Assembly (NCBI GenBank): GCA_051294375.1
Contig: CM119267.1
Location: 26,241,293-26,305,292, forward strand
Origin: Paraspadella gotoi
Lineage: Eukaryota; Chaetognatha
Length of the DNA: 64,000 nucleotides
Direction: 5' to 3'
Shown here: positions 40,701 through 52,100 of the stretch, in pieces
Layout: every line of letters starts with the position of its first letter
Position numbering within the stretch: position 1 is the stretch's first letter
Made by a program: the position numbers and the translations under genes
Notes under the pieces: generated by a model
Databases searched by the model: none
What the model was told of the DNA's origin: nothing
The model's input: the letters and a program-made list of their open reading frames with translations, nothing else

Positions 40701-42540
40701 AGGGGAGAATTAAACAATTAATCTTGTTACTCTGTTGGTTTGTAGTCGGGCATTGCCTAGGTTCACCCCGCCTATAAGCATGACTCTTTCAGTTGTGACC
40801 CGGTGGCTCATTGAGTAAAGCCATCAGCTCATGACCACTAGGTACCGGGTTCAATACCAACCCGGTACCTACCCTGTGGGAAGCGTGAGGACGGCCGTAA
40901 GCCGCCTTGGGGCGTGGCAACCCCTCAAGCCTGTTCCAAGCCCAGGACCCGTTCCATGGCTACTAAAGGGGGTTATAGAAGTTACGGATAGTCTTCAGCC
41001 CACTTAGCGCCTTATCCACACTGGTGAGCCCATCCTGTCGAGCGCATTCCAACCTTCTGATTCCAGGCCCATGGACGTGCCAAAGATTGCTCCCCTTCCT
41101 CCACTGGAAGCAGTGCAGGGTGGGTTACAATCTGGGGGCATGTAGTCGGGCATTGCCTAGGTTCACCCCGCCTATAAGCATGACTCTTTCAGTTGTGACC
41201 CGGTGGCTCATTGAGTAAAGCCATCAGCTCATGACACACTAGGTACCGGGTTCAATCCCAACCCGGTACCTACCCTGCGGGAAGAGTGAGGACGGCCGTA
41301 AGCCGCCTTGGGGTGTGGCAAACCCTCAAGCCTGGTTCCAAGCCCAGGACCCGTTCCATGTCTGCTAGAGGGGGTTATAGAAGTTATGGATAGTCATCTT
41401 CTATAGTTAAATAGATGGTAAAGAAATTCGAGCTACAATGAATTAAAAATTTGATTAGCAATCTTAAAAACATTTATGAAAATGTAATAGAGAGATATTT
41501 CGATAAACATGTTTCAGTTAGAGAGAATTCAGGGTTAAAGTTTAAAAATGTTTCATTTTCAAGGATACAAGTTGAAATTTAAAAATGTCTCTCTATTACA
41601 TTTTTCTAATTCAGTAATAAAAAATTCATAAAAAATATCAGATGGATTGGCCTTTTCGTTTGACCTGCAACTCTTCAGATAGGTTTCTTTTATTTTATAT
41701 TATAATTAAAACCGATATAAAATGGGGTAGAATGCATCAAATGTTTAAAGTGAATACATTTTCGGAATCGCCAGGAGCTCGGCTTTCTGAATTTGTACTC
41801 CATTTTGGCCTATTTTGAAGTTGAATTGAATGACCCTTTTTCTTAAGTTGGTCAAAGTGAATTATAAATAATTATAAAAACTTTCATTGAATCAATTCCC
41901 CTTTTTTCGCTCAGAATTCTCGACTTTCGGAAGATTAAACAGAAAGAGAAGGATGCGGCCAAGAAGATGTTCGGTGGAACGCGAGGGGCGGCGTTGGCGG
42001 CCGAGTTGGGACAGAAGTCGAAAACGTTCACCCCCGGCGCGCCCTTAGCTCCAGGAGCAACTAGCGCCGTCCCCTCGCCTCAAGTCCGACAGGATATGGA
42101 AGCCATTAAGGTAATTATATCATTTACTAATGTACATGTAACGTTTAGAAAAAACAATTTATTTTAACTATAAATTTTTATGAATAAGATATAATAAAAA
42201 AATAAAATATAATGAGGGTTATAATTTTTCAGCGCGCCATTGCTAATGCAAAGTCTTTGGAGGAAGTGGAGCATCTGAAGAACCTTCTTCGCGCCGGCCA
42301 GGTCCCGTCCCCGCCGACCAATCCAATGGGCACGGCGGCCATCCTCAGTCAGTTGCATCAAGCGGCCAACGGGTCTGCAAATGGGACGACCAACGGTAGG
42401 AAAATGCCCTTCTTAATTCTCATTTTCATCCACTCTTACTGCTTACTGCTTCGTCAAAAGCCTTTTGTTTTAAGTCAATTTCCCTCCTTTTCCGAGGTAC
42501 AAACACAAAGTCTTTGTCAAAGACTCAAACCGGAGGATGA
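37738..42540 (+). CDS. SNRPA1: U2 small nuclear ribonucleoprotein A' (U2A')
   Basis: Leucine-rich-repeat protein that pairs with U2B'' on stem-loop IV of U2 snRNA in the spliceosome. Six exons: 37738-37819, 37918-38050, 38127-38339, 41915-42110, 42233-42395, 42497-42540, all GT/AG with in-frame joins (831 nt, 276 residues plus stop; human protein 255). Start MVRLTPELIAQAAQFMN matches the family. Seen: DLRGYKVPAIENLGATLDQF, NEIRKLDGFPLLNRL, NNKVCRIGENL, LILTNNAMAELGDLDPL, SLLRNPVTTKKNYR (LRRs and cap, residues ~20-135), ILDFRKIKQKEK, SKTFTPG, and the C-terminal helix EEVEHLKNLLRAGQVP. The variable tail is Ala/Asn/Gly-rich. Intron 3 (3.6 kb) is swollen by a TTAA transposon. The last small exon is the least certain: readthrough of donor 42396 would give another short ending. 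Confidence 0.95.
38396..40500. other. SNRPA1 intron 3, AT-rich part
   Basis: Contains the GTTTGAGTAAACAATGTCGGATCTGC repeat end at 38404, a copy of the ATGGTGACAATTTTACAA repeat end at 38545, a (GA)n tract at 39561-39582 inside an inverted pair (TTCTTATGAACTAATCATTTTTAAGGCAG at 39491 against its complement at 39608-39645), and a Penelope-type solo repeat (next entry). No coding sequence. Confidence 0.5.
39890..40150 (-). repeat. Penelope-associated solo repeat, copy 3 (inverted)
   Basis: On minus: CGGATGAAGACTTGAATTAAAAGTTGAAACATGTTC, preceded by a CT tract (GA on + at 40030-40065 and 40131-40148). Same order as at 1797-2100 and 20700-20960. Stem partly decayed (GACTT/AAGTT). Confidence 0.5.
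40742..40990 (+). mobile_element. tRNA-derived SINE (GTAGTCGGGCATTGCC family), copy 1
   Basis: Head GTAGTCGGGCATTGCCTAGG, then a tRNA-like part with A-box-like GGTGGCTCATTGAG and B-box-like GGGTTCAATACC followed by AACCCGG, and a body ending AGGGGGTTATAGAAGTTACGGATAG. A second copy follows at 41142 in the same orientation, separated by about 150 bp of unrelated GC-rich sequence. Confidence 0.8.
41142..41398 (+). mobile_element. tRNA-derived SINE (GTAGTCGGGCATTGCC family), copy 2
   Basis: Near-identical to the copy at 40742, with GGGTTCAATCCC as B box and the same 3' end (TTATAGAAGTTATGGATAG). The pair plus intervening segment may have come from one composite insertion or from local duplication. 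Confidence 0.8.
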
Positions 42541-42619
42541 CAAGTTCAGCACAGTCCTGCAAATCGGAGCATAAGTGACAGCTATGCGGTTATATTATAT
42601 ATATTACATGTATTTAATA

Positions 42620-44755
42620 CAGAGATGTGGACGCAATCCGGAAAGCGTAAGCGAACACTGTGGAAGCGGCCGATTTTTGAAGAACCCGAAACCGGGAGCG
42701 ATAGAAAAATTGAGAATAAAGGATTGAACCCGGAAGCTATAATAACCCTGCGTGTTCGCTTCCTGGTCATTTGTTTTTATTGGTTAGAAATGAAAGATAT
42801 TTAATGTATTAAAATCTTTGCAACCCCCTGCTCTTTCTTGATTTTTATTTTTAAAATTTTTTTCCAATATTTATTTTCAACATTTAGAATTGTTTGCTCA
42901 TAATTTTTTTATTCACTTTTTCTTATTCTCTTCTTTTATTTTTTGGTTTTCTTTTGTTCTCTCTTCCTCTTTCGTCAAGAATCTATGAAAAAAATTACAT
43001 TTATTTTTTTAATTATTCTTTTTAATATATTGAAATAAAATCTGAGCTGAACAAAAGATTTTTTCTATCTGAAAATAACTGTAATTATAAGTTAAATTAA
43101 AATATAAATTAAACTTTTTTAATTCTATAAAACTAAAAATTTTATTTCTTATATTTTTGTTGTTTTTCTTTAAATGTAAGTTTACTTTTTTTTAAATCCA
43201 TAAGGTTTTTTATGTTACAAACAAGTTTGAACTAAAAGGATTGATCTGTTTTATTGGCAATATTGCATAATATTGTGCTTATACATACTTATATCTCTAA
43301 CACACTCTCTCTCTCTCTATCTTCTGTTTTTCCCCTCTCGCACTGAACAAAAAAGCAAACAAAAAAATATATATAAAATAAATAAATCCAAATTATTAAT
43401 AAACAAGTTTGAGCAAACAATGCCGGATCTGCCATGATCATTAGAGGTAATTAATTAATTAATTAGTTGAAAAATAATAAATTATTTAATTAATTATATA
43501 TTGATTAATTAAAAGAATAACATCGAACATTTGGGAGCTCAAATGTTTTGAACAAATACAACGATGACGAATACAATGACGAAGACGACGACGAATTCTT
43601 TGTACTTTGTGACCCGTAGTACAGTAGTGGTCAATAAGAATGAACTGTTCTTACCTGGCCTTGTCATGGCTGACCTTTTTTTCAGCCAATGTAAATACTA
43701 GTTGTTATTTTTTTTATCATTTTTGCTCTTTTACTGTTTTTGATAATACCAGTTTTTCTCTATCACAAAAAACACGCCTCAAATTTTTCTATAAATTCTT
43801 GTTTTGAGTCACCGCAAACATTATAAAAAAATTTCAATTAATTAAATAATTAATGATAGCGACCACGACAATGATAATACCGACGATGATAAATTGATTG
43901 ATTGCTTAATTTTTTGATTGATTAATTAAATATTTGATTAATTGATTGAATAATTAATTAACTGATCAATTTTGGCATTGTTAGCTCAAAATTTGTTTGT
44001 TTTTTCATCTTTTCATTATGATGATTATGATGATAATAATGATGATAACAAGGTCCAAGGATAACACCGTCATGATTAATTGAATGATTGATTGATCAAT
44101 TAAATGAAATTCATATCAGGCCTGTTAGTTTTTTAGTTCTTTTTGTCAGGTCACTGACCAGGACAAAAGCAACAACGAAGTTGGAGATGACGATAATGAT
44201 AACACTGACATTGTTTAATTGATTGATTAATTAATTGGTTCTTTTAATAATTTATGGATAAATAAATTTATTAATTAGATGATTGATAAATTCATTGAAT
44301 AATTGATTGATTGATAAAAAAATTGATTCATATATTTTTTGATTGATTAGTTAATTGACTGATTGATTAATTAATTGATTAATTGAATAATTAATGCAGC
44401 TTGTATTTACATTTAATAAAAAAGAAAAAAGCAAATAGGGAAACAGGTTTTTTGTTTTTTTCATTTCCACTCGACCGATTCTTACAATCTTACAAATCTT
44501 ACAATTTTTCATAATACAAATTTTACTTGTTATTTGTTAACAAAAAAGATTGTTTAAAATTATTCTACCAATGAATTACATGTCTAAAAAGAATATTTTT
44601 ATAAATAATAACAAATGTGAAATTTTTAAAGAAAGGAAGCGATGTGCACTCGAAACCGAAAGCGATCCGGGCTAAAAAACTAGGGATTGCACCCGAAAAC
44701 GGGAGCGGGAGGGGTCTTGAGAAGCGCCGAAAAATCGATCGCTTCCACATCTCTG
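42620..44755. mobile_element. hAT-type non-autonomous element with perfect 8-bp target duplication
   Basis: Ends CAGAGATGTGGACGC and GCTTCCACATCTCTG; duplication ATTTAATA at 42612-42619 and 44756-44763. CAGNG ends with 8-bp duplication are diagnostic of the hAT superfamily. Sub-terminal GC-rich inverted segments share CCCGGAAGC/GAACCCGAAACCGGGAGCG-type words. The 2.1 kb interior is AT-rich with ATTAATTGATTG runs and a repeat end at 43403; no transposase. It begins only 80 bp beyond the SNRPA1 stop. Confidence 0.9.
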
Positions 44756-44809
44756 ATTTAATATATATTCTCTTTTTAATCAATTAGCCCGAATACAATC
44801 ATCATTTTT

Positions 44810-45492
44810 ATCGTCGCAATCGCGACGATATTGCTGTGGTTTTGCACATGAGTGGCGTCGTCGTCGGCGTTCCAACTTATAGATCGCTTATTTGATGATT
44901 AAATTTGGGTGTATGAAGCTAAAAATTTATATACAGCTTCTTAAAATGTCCTTAAAATTGAGTCAGGACAGTTATTAAATGTTTTGTTTACGTTTTATCA
45001 AAACAAACAAATTTTCTCTTTCTCTTTTTTCTTTTAATTATATGTCTCTCTCCCTCTCTCTTTTCCCTAGTCACTGATTCATAGGAAAAAAGTTTGCAGC
45101 TGGTTCTGCAGGGGCTTATTCTTTTTCTCTCTTTTCTCCTGCTGCTTCTGCTGCTGCCTATTGAGTCTGCAGCTGGCTCTGCAGGGTCTTTTTTTTCTCT
45201 TTTCTCCTCCTGCTTCTGCTGCTGCCTTTTGATTTCTTTATTTTCCTCTCTCTCTGTCTGCGTTTTTATTAAAAAAAAATTGAATTAGGATTGAGCTCGT
45301 AAAATTAATCATTAATCTTTTTTTTTTTTTAACTTTAATTTTCCTCGGTACTTTATTATTTTTTTTAATTGACAATCGCAAAATATAATTTTTCTTTCTG
45401 TTTATAAATTAATTTTCTTTTTTCAAATTTTCTTTTTTTTTAGTATCAAAATTTGTCGTCAATCCAGATGTTTCTTATGCGATTGCGACGAT
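44810..45492. mobile_element. short-TIR element (ATCGTCGCAATCGC family), copy 2
   Basis: Begins ATCGTCGCAATCGCGACGATATTG and ends GCGATTGCGACGAT, with the family landmarks (GGGTGTATGAAGC, CAAAACAAACAAATTTTCTC, CTGCTGCTGCCTTTTGATTTC, AATTTGTCGTCAATCCAG). This copy preserves the uninterrupted site CTGCCTTTTGATTTCTTT, which corresponds to the insertion point of the large element at 52111-59719. Confidence 0.85.
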
Positions 45493-45499
45493 CCTTATG

Positions 45500-46173
45500 C
45501 TTTTAAGATTTTTTTAATAGGCAAATATCAAAGCAGTGTATAGCTGATAATATTATGGTATGTATTTTTATTTTTAATTAATTTTTTTAAAAATTATTTA
45601 AAAGAAATTTTAAAATGTGATCAATGAAACCGCTAAAAATTTAAAAGCTGATACACAGTACAGATACTACCAATGATTTCAGCCTTTTGCCATGTTGCAC
45701 CGAGCTGTTATTACTTTTGATCTTGTCATTACCGGTTAAGGTTTACACAGACTAAAAAAAAAGCCGTGTGTAATAAGAGAATATTTAATATTATTTATTA
45801 ATTCAATATACTCATTTTCCCTCTTCGAATTCCCTTTCTTGCTTCAACCTCTAATCTCTTTCTTCTTTTCTCTCTCGCTCTTCCCACCGTCGCACCCCTT
45901 TCATTTCAGGTCTAGAGGAAGAAGAGGAAGAGATGCAAATGGGTTGAAAACAATTCTCACGTCTCCATTCATATCCTCTTCATTTCAATCTTCATATTTT
46001 TTTCATATTTTGAAAGATTCGAAAAATTCTTCGTTTAATTAATTCGAATTTGTTTGTTAACTTTCCTTGTCTATTTTTTCTGGAATTAATCGTATAAGCT
46101 AATCAGCTAAAGATTATTTCTTTTGCAGAGAAGGTGTAAGAAATAAATTTGTGGTTTTGAACGTAAAGAGAGG
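45500..46173. other. 5' flank of KANSL3
   Basis: AT-rich then mildly pyrimidine-rich (45780-45900). A short Glu/Lys-type segment at 45905-45935 (GAGGAAGAAGAGGAAGAG after TTTCATTTCAG) could be 5' UTR exon sequence. No promoter element can be assigned. Confidence 0.3.
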
Positions 46174-49100
46174 ATGAGTAAATCGATCTCCAAGCGAGCC
46201 AGGGCTCGGCCCAGGGCTCGACCCTACTCGAATCTGGCCTCGGCCCATTCTTTTCTCTTTCAACTAATGGGTCAAGAGCCAGAGTTAGACGTTGTGGCTC
46301 TTGACCACGCATATGCCCGCGCCTGGAACCTTCATCCTCAAGCTTCGCGTGCCAAGCCGATGGTGACACTCTTTATGACGCCTGGCCTCAGATCAACGGC
46401 GAGCTTGACGGGTCGGAACGGAAATCGCGGGGAAATGGCCACGGTTAGTCTTGTCTTTCGATTTCGAACAAATGTAGGGTTTTTACAATTTGAGCGTGAT
46501 TTTTATTTTTGAGGCGGATAACGGGGAGGAAATAGACGTGGTGGGCGTGGATGACAAACTCTCACTCTCCTATGACGTCGGAAGAGCGAAGACGTCGATG
46601 CGCGAGTGCGAGGAGGGACTCTCCTTCGTTCGAGAAGTCCAAGTCGCCGACGAAGGTTGGGAAGAAAAGCTCGTCAAGTCCGGTGAGTACTGAGTATTGT
46701 AGGACTAAGCTCTGACGAACAAAGCCAGAGGTTTTTTAAATATATTCTTATACCGGCCAAGGTAGAATGATGGCTATATAGTTAATATTAAGTTTCTAAA
46801 AAATCCTACCATAAATATAGAAAATATTAACCAAAATCTTTGGAAAATTCATACCTTCTTTGGAAGATTTTCGCCATAGAAGATTTTTCCCCAATCTGAC
46901 TCCCAGTTGAAAACTCTTAGAATTCCGATCGTTAGCTCCTCTTTTACTTTGATTTTGAAAAATTAAGGTAAAAAACTTTTATTTCTTTAGTTTTTCAATA
47001 TATAGACATCTTCATCTTGCCAATAATTTTTTGGCTTGGAAATTGCTTAGTCAGGCAGCTAGAATTATTTGAATAAAGGCTGGAGCTTCATTCTCTCAGG
47101 AACCAAAAGTTTTATGGACTTAATAGTGGGCTACATTATATCTGTAACATTGCCTTAAAAACTTAATACTCAATTGTTTATTACACTCTATTTTTAACAA
47201 ATACGATTCGCCCACAATTTGGCGATTTTACCATTTTTACCATTTAAAAAAATCTGAGTAAGTCTATCTCAACTCAGTAAAGTACGGCAGTGGTTTATTT
47301 CGTATCATTGGATTTGGCTCATGGGGTAGGTTAAGTGGAGACGAATCCGTTATTCTTTACTCGCTCAGTAGAACGATGATGATTTCTTAAGCTTCACATT
47401 TTTAGGATGGTCGTCGACGCAATCACGTTTTTTCAACAAGGTCGTCCGCGAATTGACCGCGGACAGATTGGCGCGACTTAGCTTAGTGGGGACGAAAGAC
47501 GAGGCCCTGCAGATTCGCCTTCTCGTAGACAAAACTTCCAAAAGATTCCGCCAGGTTTTAGCGACGTTCCAGTGGGACCGGAGACTGTGCGCCTGGCTGC
47601 ACAAAGTCGTCGTGGACCATTTCCCGAGATCATATATGGTTGCCTATCTGGACATTCTCCAAACTCTCAAGTAAATCGGCGTCATTCCACTGTAACTTTG
47701 ATTTGGTTTTTTACTCATTCACTCAGTCACATTCAGTCATTAATTTTGATAAAACGACGACGTAGGAGCAAACTTCCGAGTCTCGTCGATAGACTTCTCT
47801 GCGCCGCTCCACTTCCTTCTACCGCCGACGCCAAGCCGACGCCAAAGTCACCACCTCATCCTTCGCCCAAGTCTCCACCGCCCGCTTTGCCGACCGGTGA
47901 GCACGAAAGGAAAAAATCAACTCTGATTTTCTTCGCCATTTCATTTTTTGGTCTGCAGAAGTCGCCGATCCGGAAGCACTTGCCTCTCTTCTCAAGCGGC
48001 CCTGGGATCCGCTGGGAAGCGTTTTCATTCAGCAGCGCCTCCGCCGTATGCCCGCCAATCCCATATTTCTGTTAGCGGCCGACATTCCTCCTGCCCCAGG
48101 AACGACTTCCTACACAAAACGCAAGAAGTTTTGGCATCAACAGTTATCTGCCCTTGGGAAAGTGGTAAGTACAATAAATATACTAATCCATTAATGTTTG
48201 GGCGGAAACAAAATCTTAACTCGCCAGACGGGCTTATGCCTTAAGTCAATGAATCAGTGAATGACTATCATCGCATCAGTGAATGACTATCATCGCATCA
48301 GTGAATGACTATCATCGCATCATTGAATGACTATCATCGCATCATTGAATGACTATCATCGCATTAGTGAATGACTATCATCATATCAGTGAATAACTAT
48401 CGTCGTATCAGTGAATGACTAATTGACTATCATCGAATCAGTGAATGACTATCATCGCATCATTGAATGACTATCATCACATCAGTGAATGACTATCATC
48501 GCATCAGTGAACTACTATCATTGCATCAGTGAATTACTATCATCTCATCAGTGAATGATTATCATCGCATCAGTGAATGTCTATCATCGCATCAGTAATT
48601 AATTATCGTCGAATCAATAATTGGTTATTGTCGCATCAATTATTGGTTATCATCACATCAATTATTGGTCATCATCGAATCAATCAATTACTATGACATC
48701 AATCAATCAATTACTATTTCATCAATAATTCGTTATCACATAAATCATACTGAAGAGACACATTAAAATCCGATTCTTTTTAAGATAGAAATCACAGGAG
48801 AACGGCATTCTTTTCCTTTTTTTCCGTTCTATCTGAATATATGACTTTTGTTAGACTTTTTAAAATTCTTGGCCCTTCCCAGGAGCGCCAAAGTGCCATG
48901 AGCGTCAAAATTCACATATATTTGTAGATTTCTTGAACAAGTTCTATTTAAATTTAATTTTCTAATATAATTAGTTCATTCCTGACTAGAATATTGCATT
49001 GCAAGTTAATATATTAAAAAAATAGTTTTAGGTGTATGGTGGACTAAAATCCACCAACCGTTCATCAGCGGCCATTGGTGCCGGAGGCAAGTCATTCGCC

Positions 49101-52100
49101 TCCCAACCCAAAGGTCCGGGGTTCTAGCCCGGTGGTCGTCTGGCAGTTAAGAGGGACGGGGCGCTTAACCCGCCTGTAACATGGTGTTACAGCCTGATCC
49201 GAAGCTCAGGGACTGCTTATATTTAACGGTTCTGTCACTAACACATAACAATAATTACTGTCTCTTCAGGTGGTTATTATGTTGAAAAACTACTTTTACA
49301 AACCGGAAGTTACCAAAAACAGCAAAAAATAAGTTCTAAAGCTACGAACTAATTTTATAAATTCGCTAGATATGTTACATGTTCTTTTTTATCATTTATT
49401 TTAAAAGTTTAATTTAAATATTTTATTTTGTTATTAGATATTGTTTAATTATGCAGACGCGCAAGCTTTTTTACTTTAACTTTGATGTTTAAAATGGCTG
49501 ATGAACTTTCATTGTATTTTATGTCAGATACCTAAATCAATAATACCAATATACAGTCTAAGAGACAGTAATTAATGTTATGTGTTAGTGACAGAACTGT
49601 TCAATATAAGCAGTCCCTGAGCTTCGGATCAGGCTGTAACACCGTGTTACAGGCGGGTTAAGCGCCCCGTCCCTCTTAACTGCTAGGCGACCACCGGGCT
49701 AGAACCCTGGACCTTTGGGTTGGAAGGCTAATGACTTGCCTCCAGCACAAATGGCCACTAATGAACGGTTGGTGGATTTTAGTCCACCATAATACATTTT
49801 TTTTTCCGGATTTTTTCATTTATTCTCTTTGATAGTAACGTCTGATGAGATAGTAACTTTTTTAATTGCGCTGCAAATTCTCGCGAAGAAACTCAATATG
49901 CTAATAATTTTAAATGTTTATAATTTTTTTATTACAATATACAGAAGGCTTCATATTATAAAATGTGGTACCCCTTTTTTTGTGACCATAATCTGTTCCC
50001 ACCAAAGTACTCGATCGAATTTTATGAAATTTTACATATACAGTTCTAATGACGATACAAATGGAACTATCGAGGCGAATTTTGATATTCAACCCCTGAC
50101 AAGAGATACAGGGTTCTAGGGCTGGTTGCATCAGGTGCATTAATGTCTTAAACATGTAAAAAAAACATTTTTGAACTAAAATTGATAAATTTTCAATAAT
50201 TAAGCATTGTTTGAAGATGCATGGTTCATCGTTTTACTTACAATTTTCCAAAATTATTCCAAATTTGACTTGAACAGATGATGTTCATGAAGATGAAAAT
50301 TAAGTTAAACTAACATTTTTGAGGTAATAAATAGGTTTTTGTGAAAGAGTAAACGTCTGTGCAATTGTTCAAAACAAAAATATTTGAAAAATTTTTAAAA
50401 AATTTTTGATCATTTTTTGCCCCAATGGGTGACCCCCCAGAGGGCCCATATCTCATCTAAGGGGTCAATTATTAAAATTCGCCTCGATATTTCTATTTGT
50501 ATTCACATAGGGATCGTTCATTCCAAATTTCAATAAATTTGGTCCAGTAGTTATCTCGGAACGTGTTCTGGTCACAAAAAGGGGTACTATGGGAACGGAG
50601 ATAGCCTGTGATACCCGGGGCGCGGGGTATCTTACCAACTGGCGTAGGGGCTGCGGACCCTCAGTGACCGCCTCCTGTCACTGGCATGTTTATACCGGCA
50701 CCGTCACATTTAAGCCAGAACCGGGATACCCAGGGATTGAACCCGGGACGCACGGATGGAATGAGATGATTTAGCCTGCTCAGCCATTGAGACGAGGCTG
50801 AGGACGACAGCAGTGAGGCAGCTTTAAGTCTTGCTGCCACAGGATCCCCCACCAGACTTCTCCACAGGGGCCTAATCCTGAGGAGATGTCTGAGAGAAGG
50901 TTTTGATCTCATTGCCATAGTGAGAGCGAGCGGGCGAGCGAGCGAGCGAGTCTGGAGCGTTACCAGAGAAGTAGGGCATAGGCATGATATGCATACCCTA
51001 AGCGACGTAAGCGTGGGCGCACGGTGCGCAGCGGTTGCGTGTTCAAGAGTAGGGCTCACCACTTATGGCAACGGGAGGATAGCCTGTGATACCCGGGGCG
51101 CGGGGTATCTCACCAACTGGCGTAGGGGCTGCGGACCCTCAGTGACCGCCTCCTGTTACTGGCATGTTTATACCGGCACCGTCACATTTAAGCCAGAACC
51201 GGGATACCCAGGGATTGAACCCGGGACGCACGGATGGAATGAGATGATTTAGCCTGCTCAGCCATTGAGACGAGGCTGAGGACGGACAGCAGTGAGGCAG
51301 CTTTAAGTCTTGCTGCCCAGTACAATTTATATATGAAGCCTTCTGTAATTTTGTTTAAAACTTATGGAGCTTTGTTGTTTACGCGATATGTGATGATAAA
51401 GAAATACGATCAAAAAGTTATGGCGGCATAGTTGGTTTAATACACATTTAGTTATTTAAGTTAATGATGAGTTAGCTACTATAAAATATTTGTTAGTATA
51501 TATTTTATATTTGTATATTTTTTTAAAATTTATATTTGTTAAAATTCCTTTCTTGTTTTTATACTAAATATAAAAATGTTTTCTTTTAGATTCCGATTAC
51601 CGTTCATTCGAACTTAAACAATCCAGGAATGGCTCAGCAATGCCTCGAGAATATGATCAACACGATGCGTCTCAAGGTGAATTACGTTTTCCTTAAATTT
51701 TGCTTTTGTCCCTCTTAGTGGTCATCGTTTCTTTGTTTTCACTGTGTTTTTATCGTCGCAATTGCTTTGCGTTTGCGACGATCTTGTAACGCTTTTGCGC
51801 ATAACTTATCGATCGCCTTTTTGATGATTAAATTTGGGTGTATGAAGCTGAAAATTTATATACAGTTTTTCATCATCGAGGTCCTTGAAATTGGGTGAGA
51901 ACAGTTATTAAATATGTTTTGTTTACATTTTATCAAAACAAACAAATTTCCTCTATTATTTTTATGTCTCCTCTCTCTCTTTTAATTAATATAATTATAT
52001 GTACTATGTAGCTCTCTCTCTCTTTTCCCCAGGCTGATTTATCGGGGAAAAAAAGTCTGCAGCTGGCTCTGCAGGGGCTTTCTTTCTTTTTCTTCTGCTG

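Larger units (their letters stand above)
40505..41842. mobile_element. TTAA-flanked TIR element, copy 2, with SINE insertions
   Basis: TTAA at 40501-40504 and 41843-41846; ends GAGGAAAGGTCATTCGG and TGAATGACCCTTTTTC. Colinear with 14353-15412 except that it lacks the hairpin at 14854-15002 and instead has about 650 bp containing two SINE copies (40742-41398) inserted after CTTGTTACTCTGTTGGTTT. It lies wholly inside SNRPA1 intron 3. Confidence 0.85.
49942..51345. mobile_element. TA-flanked TIR element (CAGAAGGCTT family), copy 3, with SINE insertion
   Basis: CAGAAGGCTTCATATTATAAAATG at left and ATATGAAGCCTTCTG at right, TA at 49940-49941 and 51346-51347. The right terminal repeat is split after GGGGTACTA (50588) by about 735 bp holding two SINE copies; the rest of the terminal repeat resumes at about 51321. 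Confidence 0.85.
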
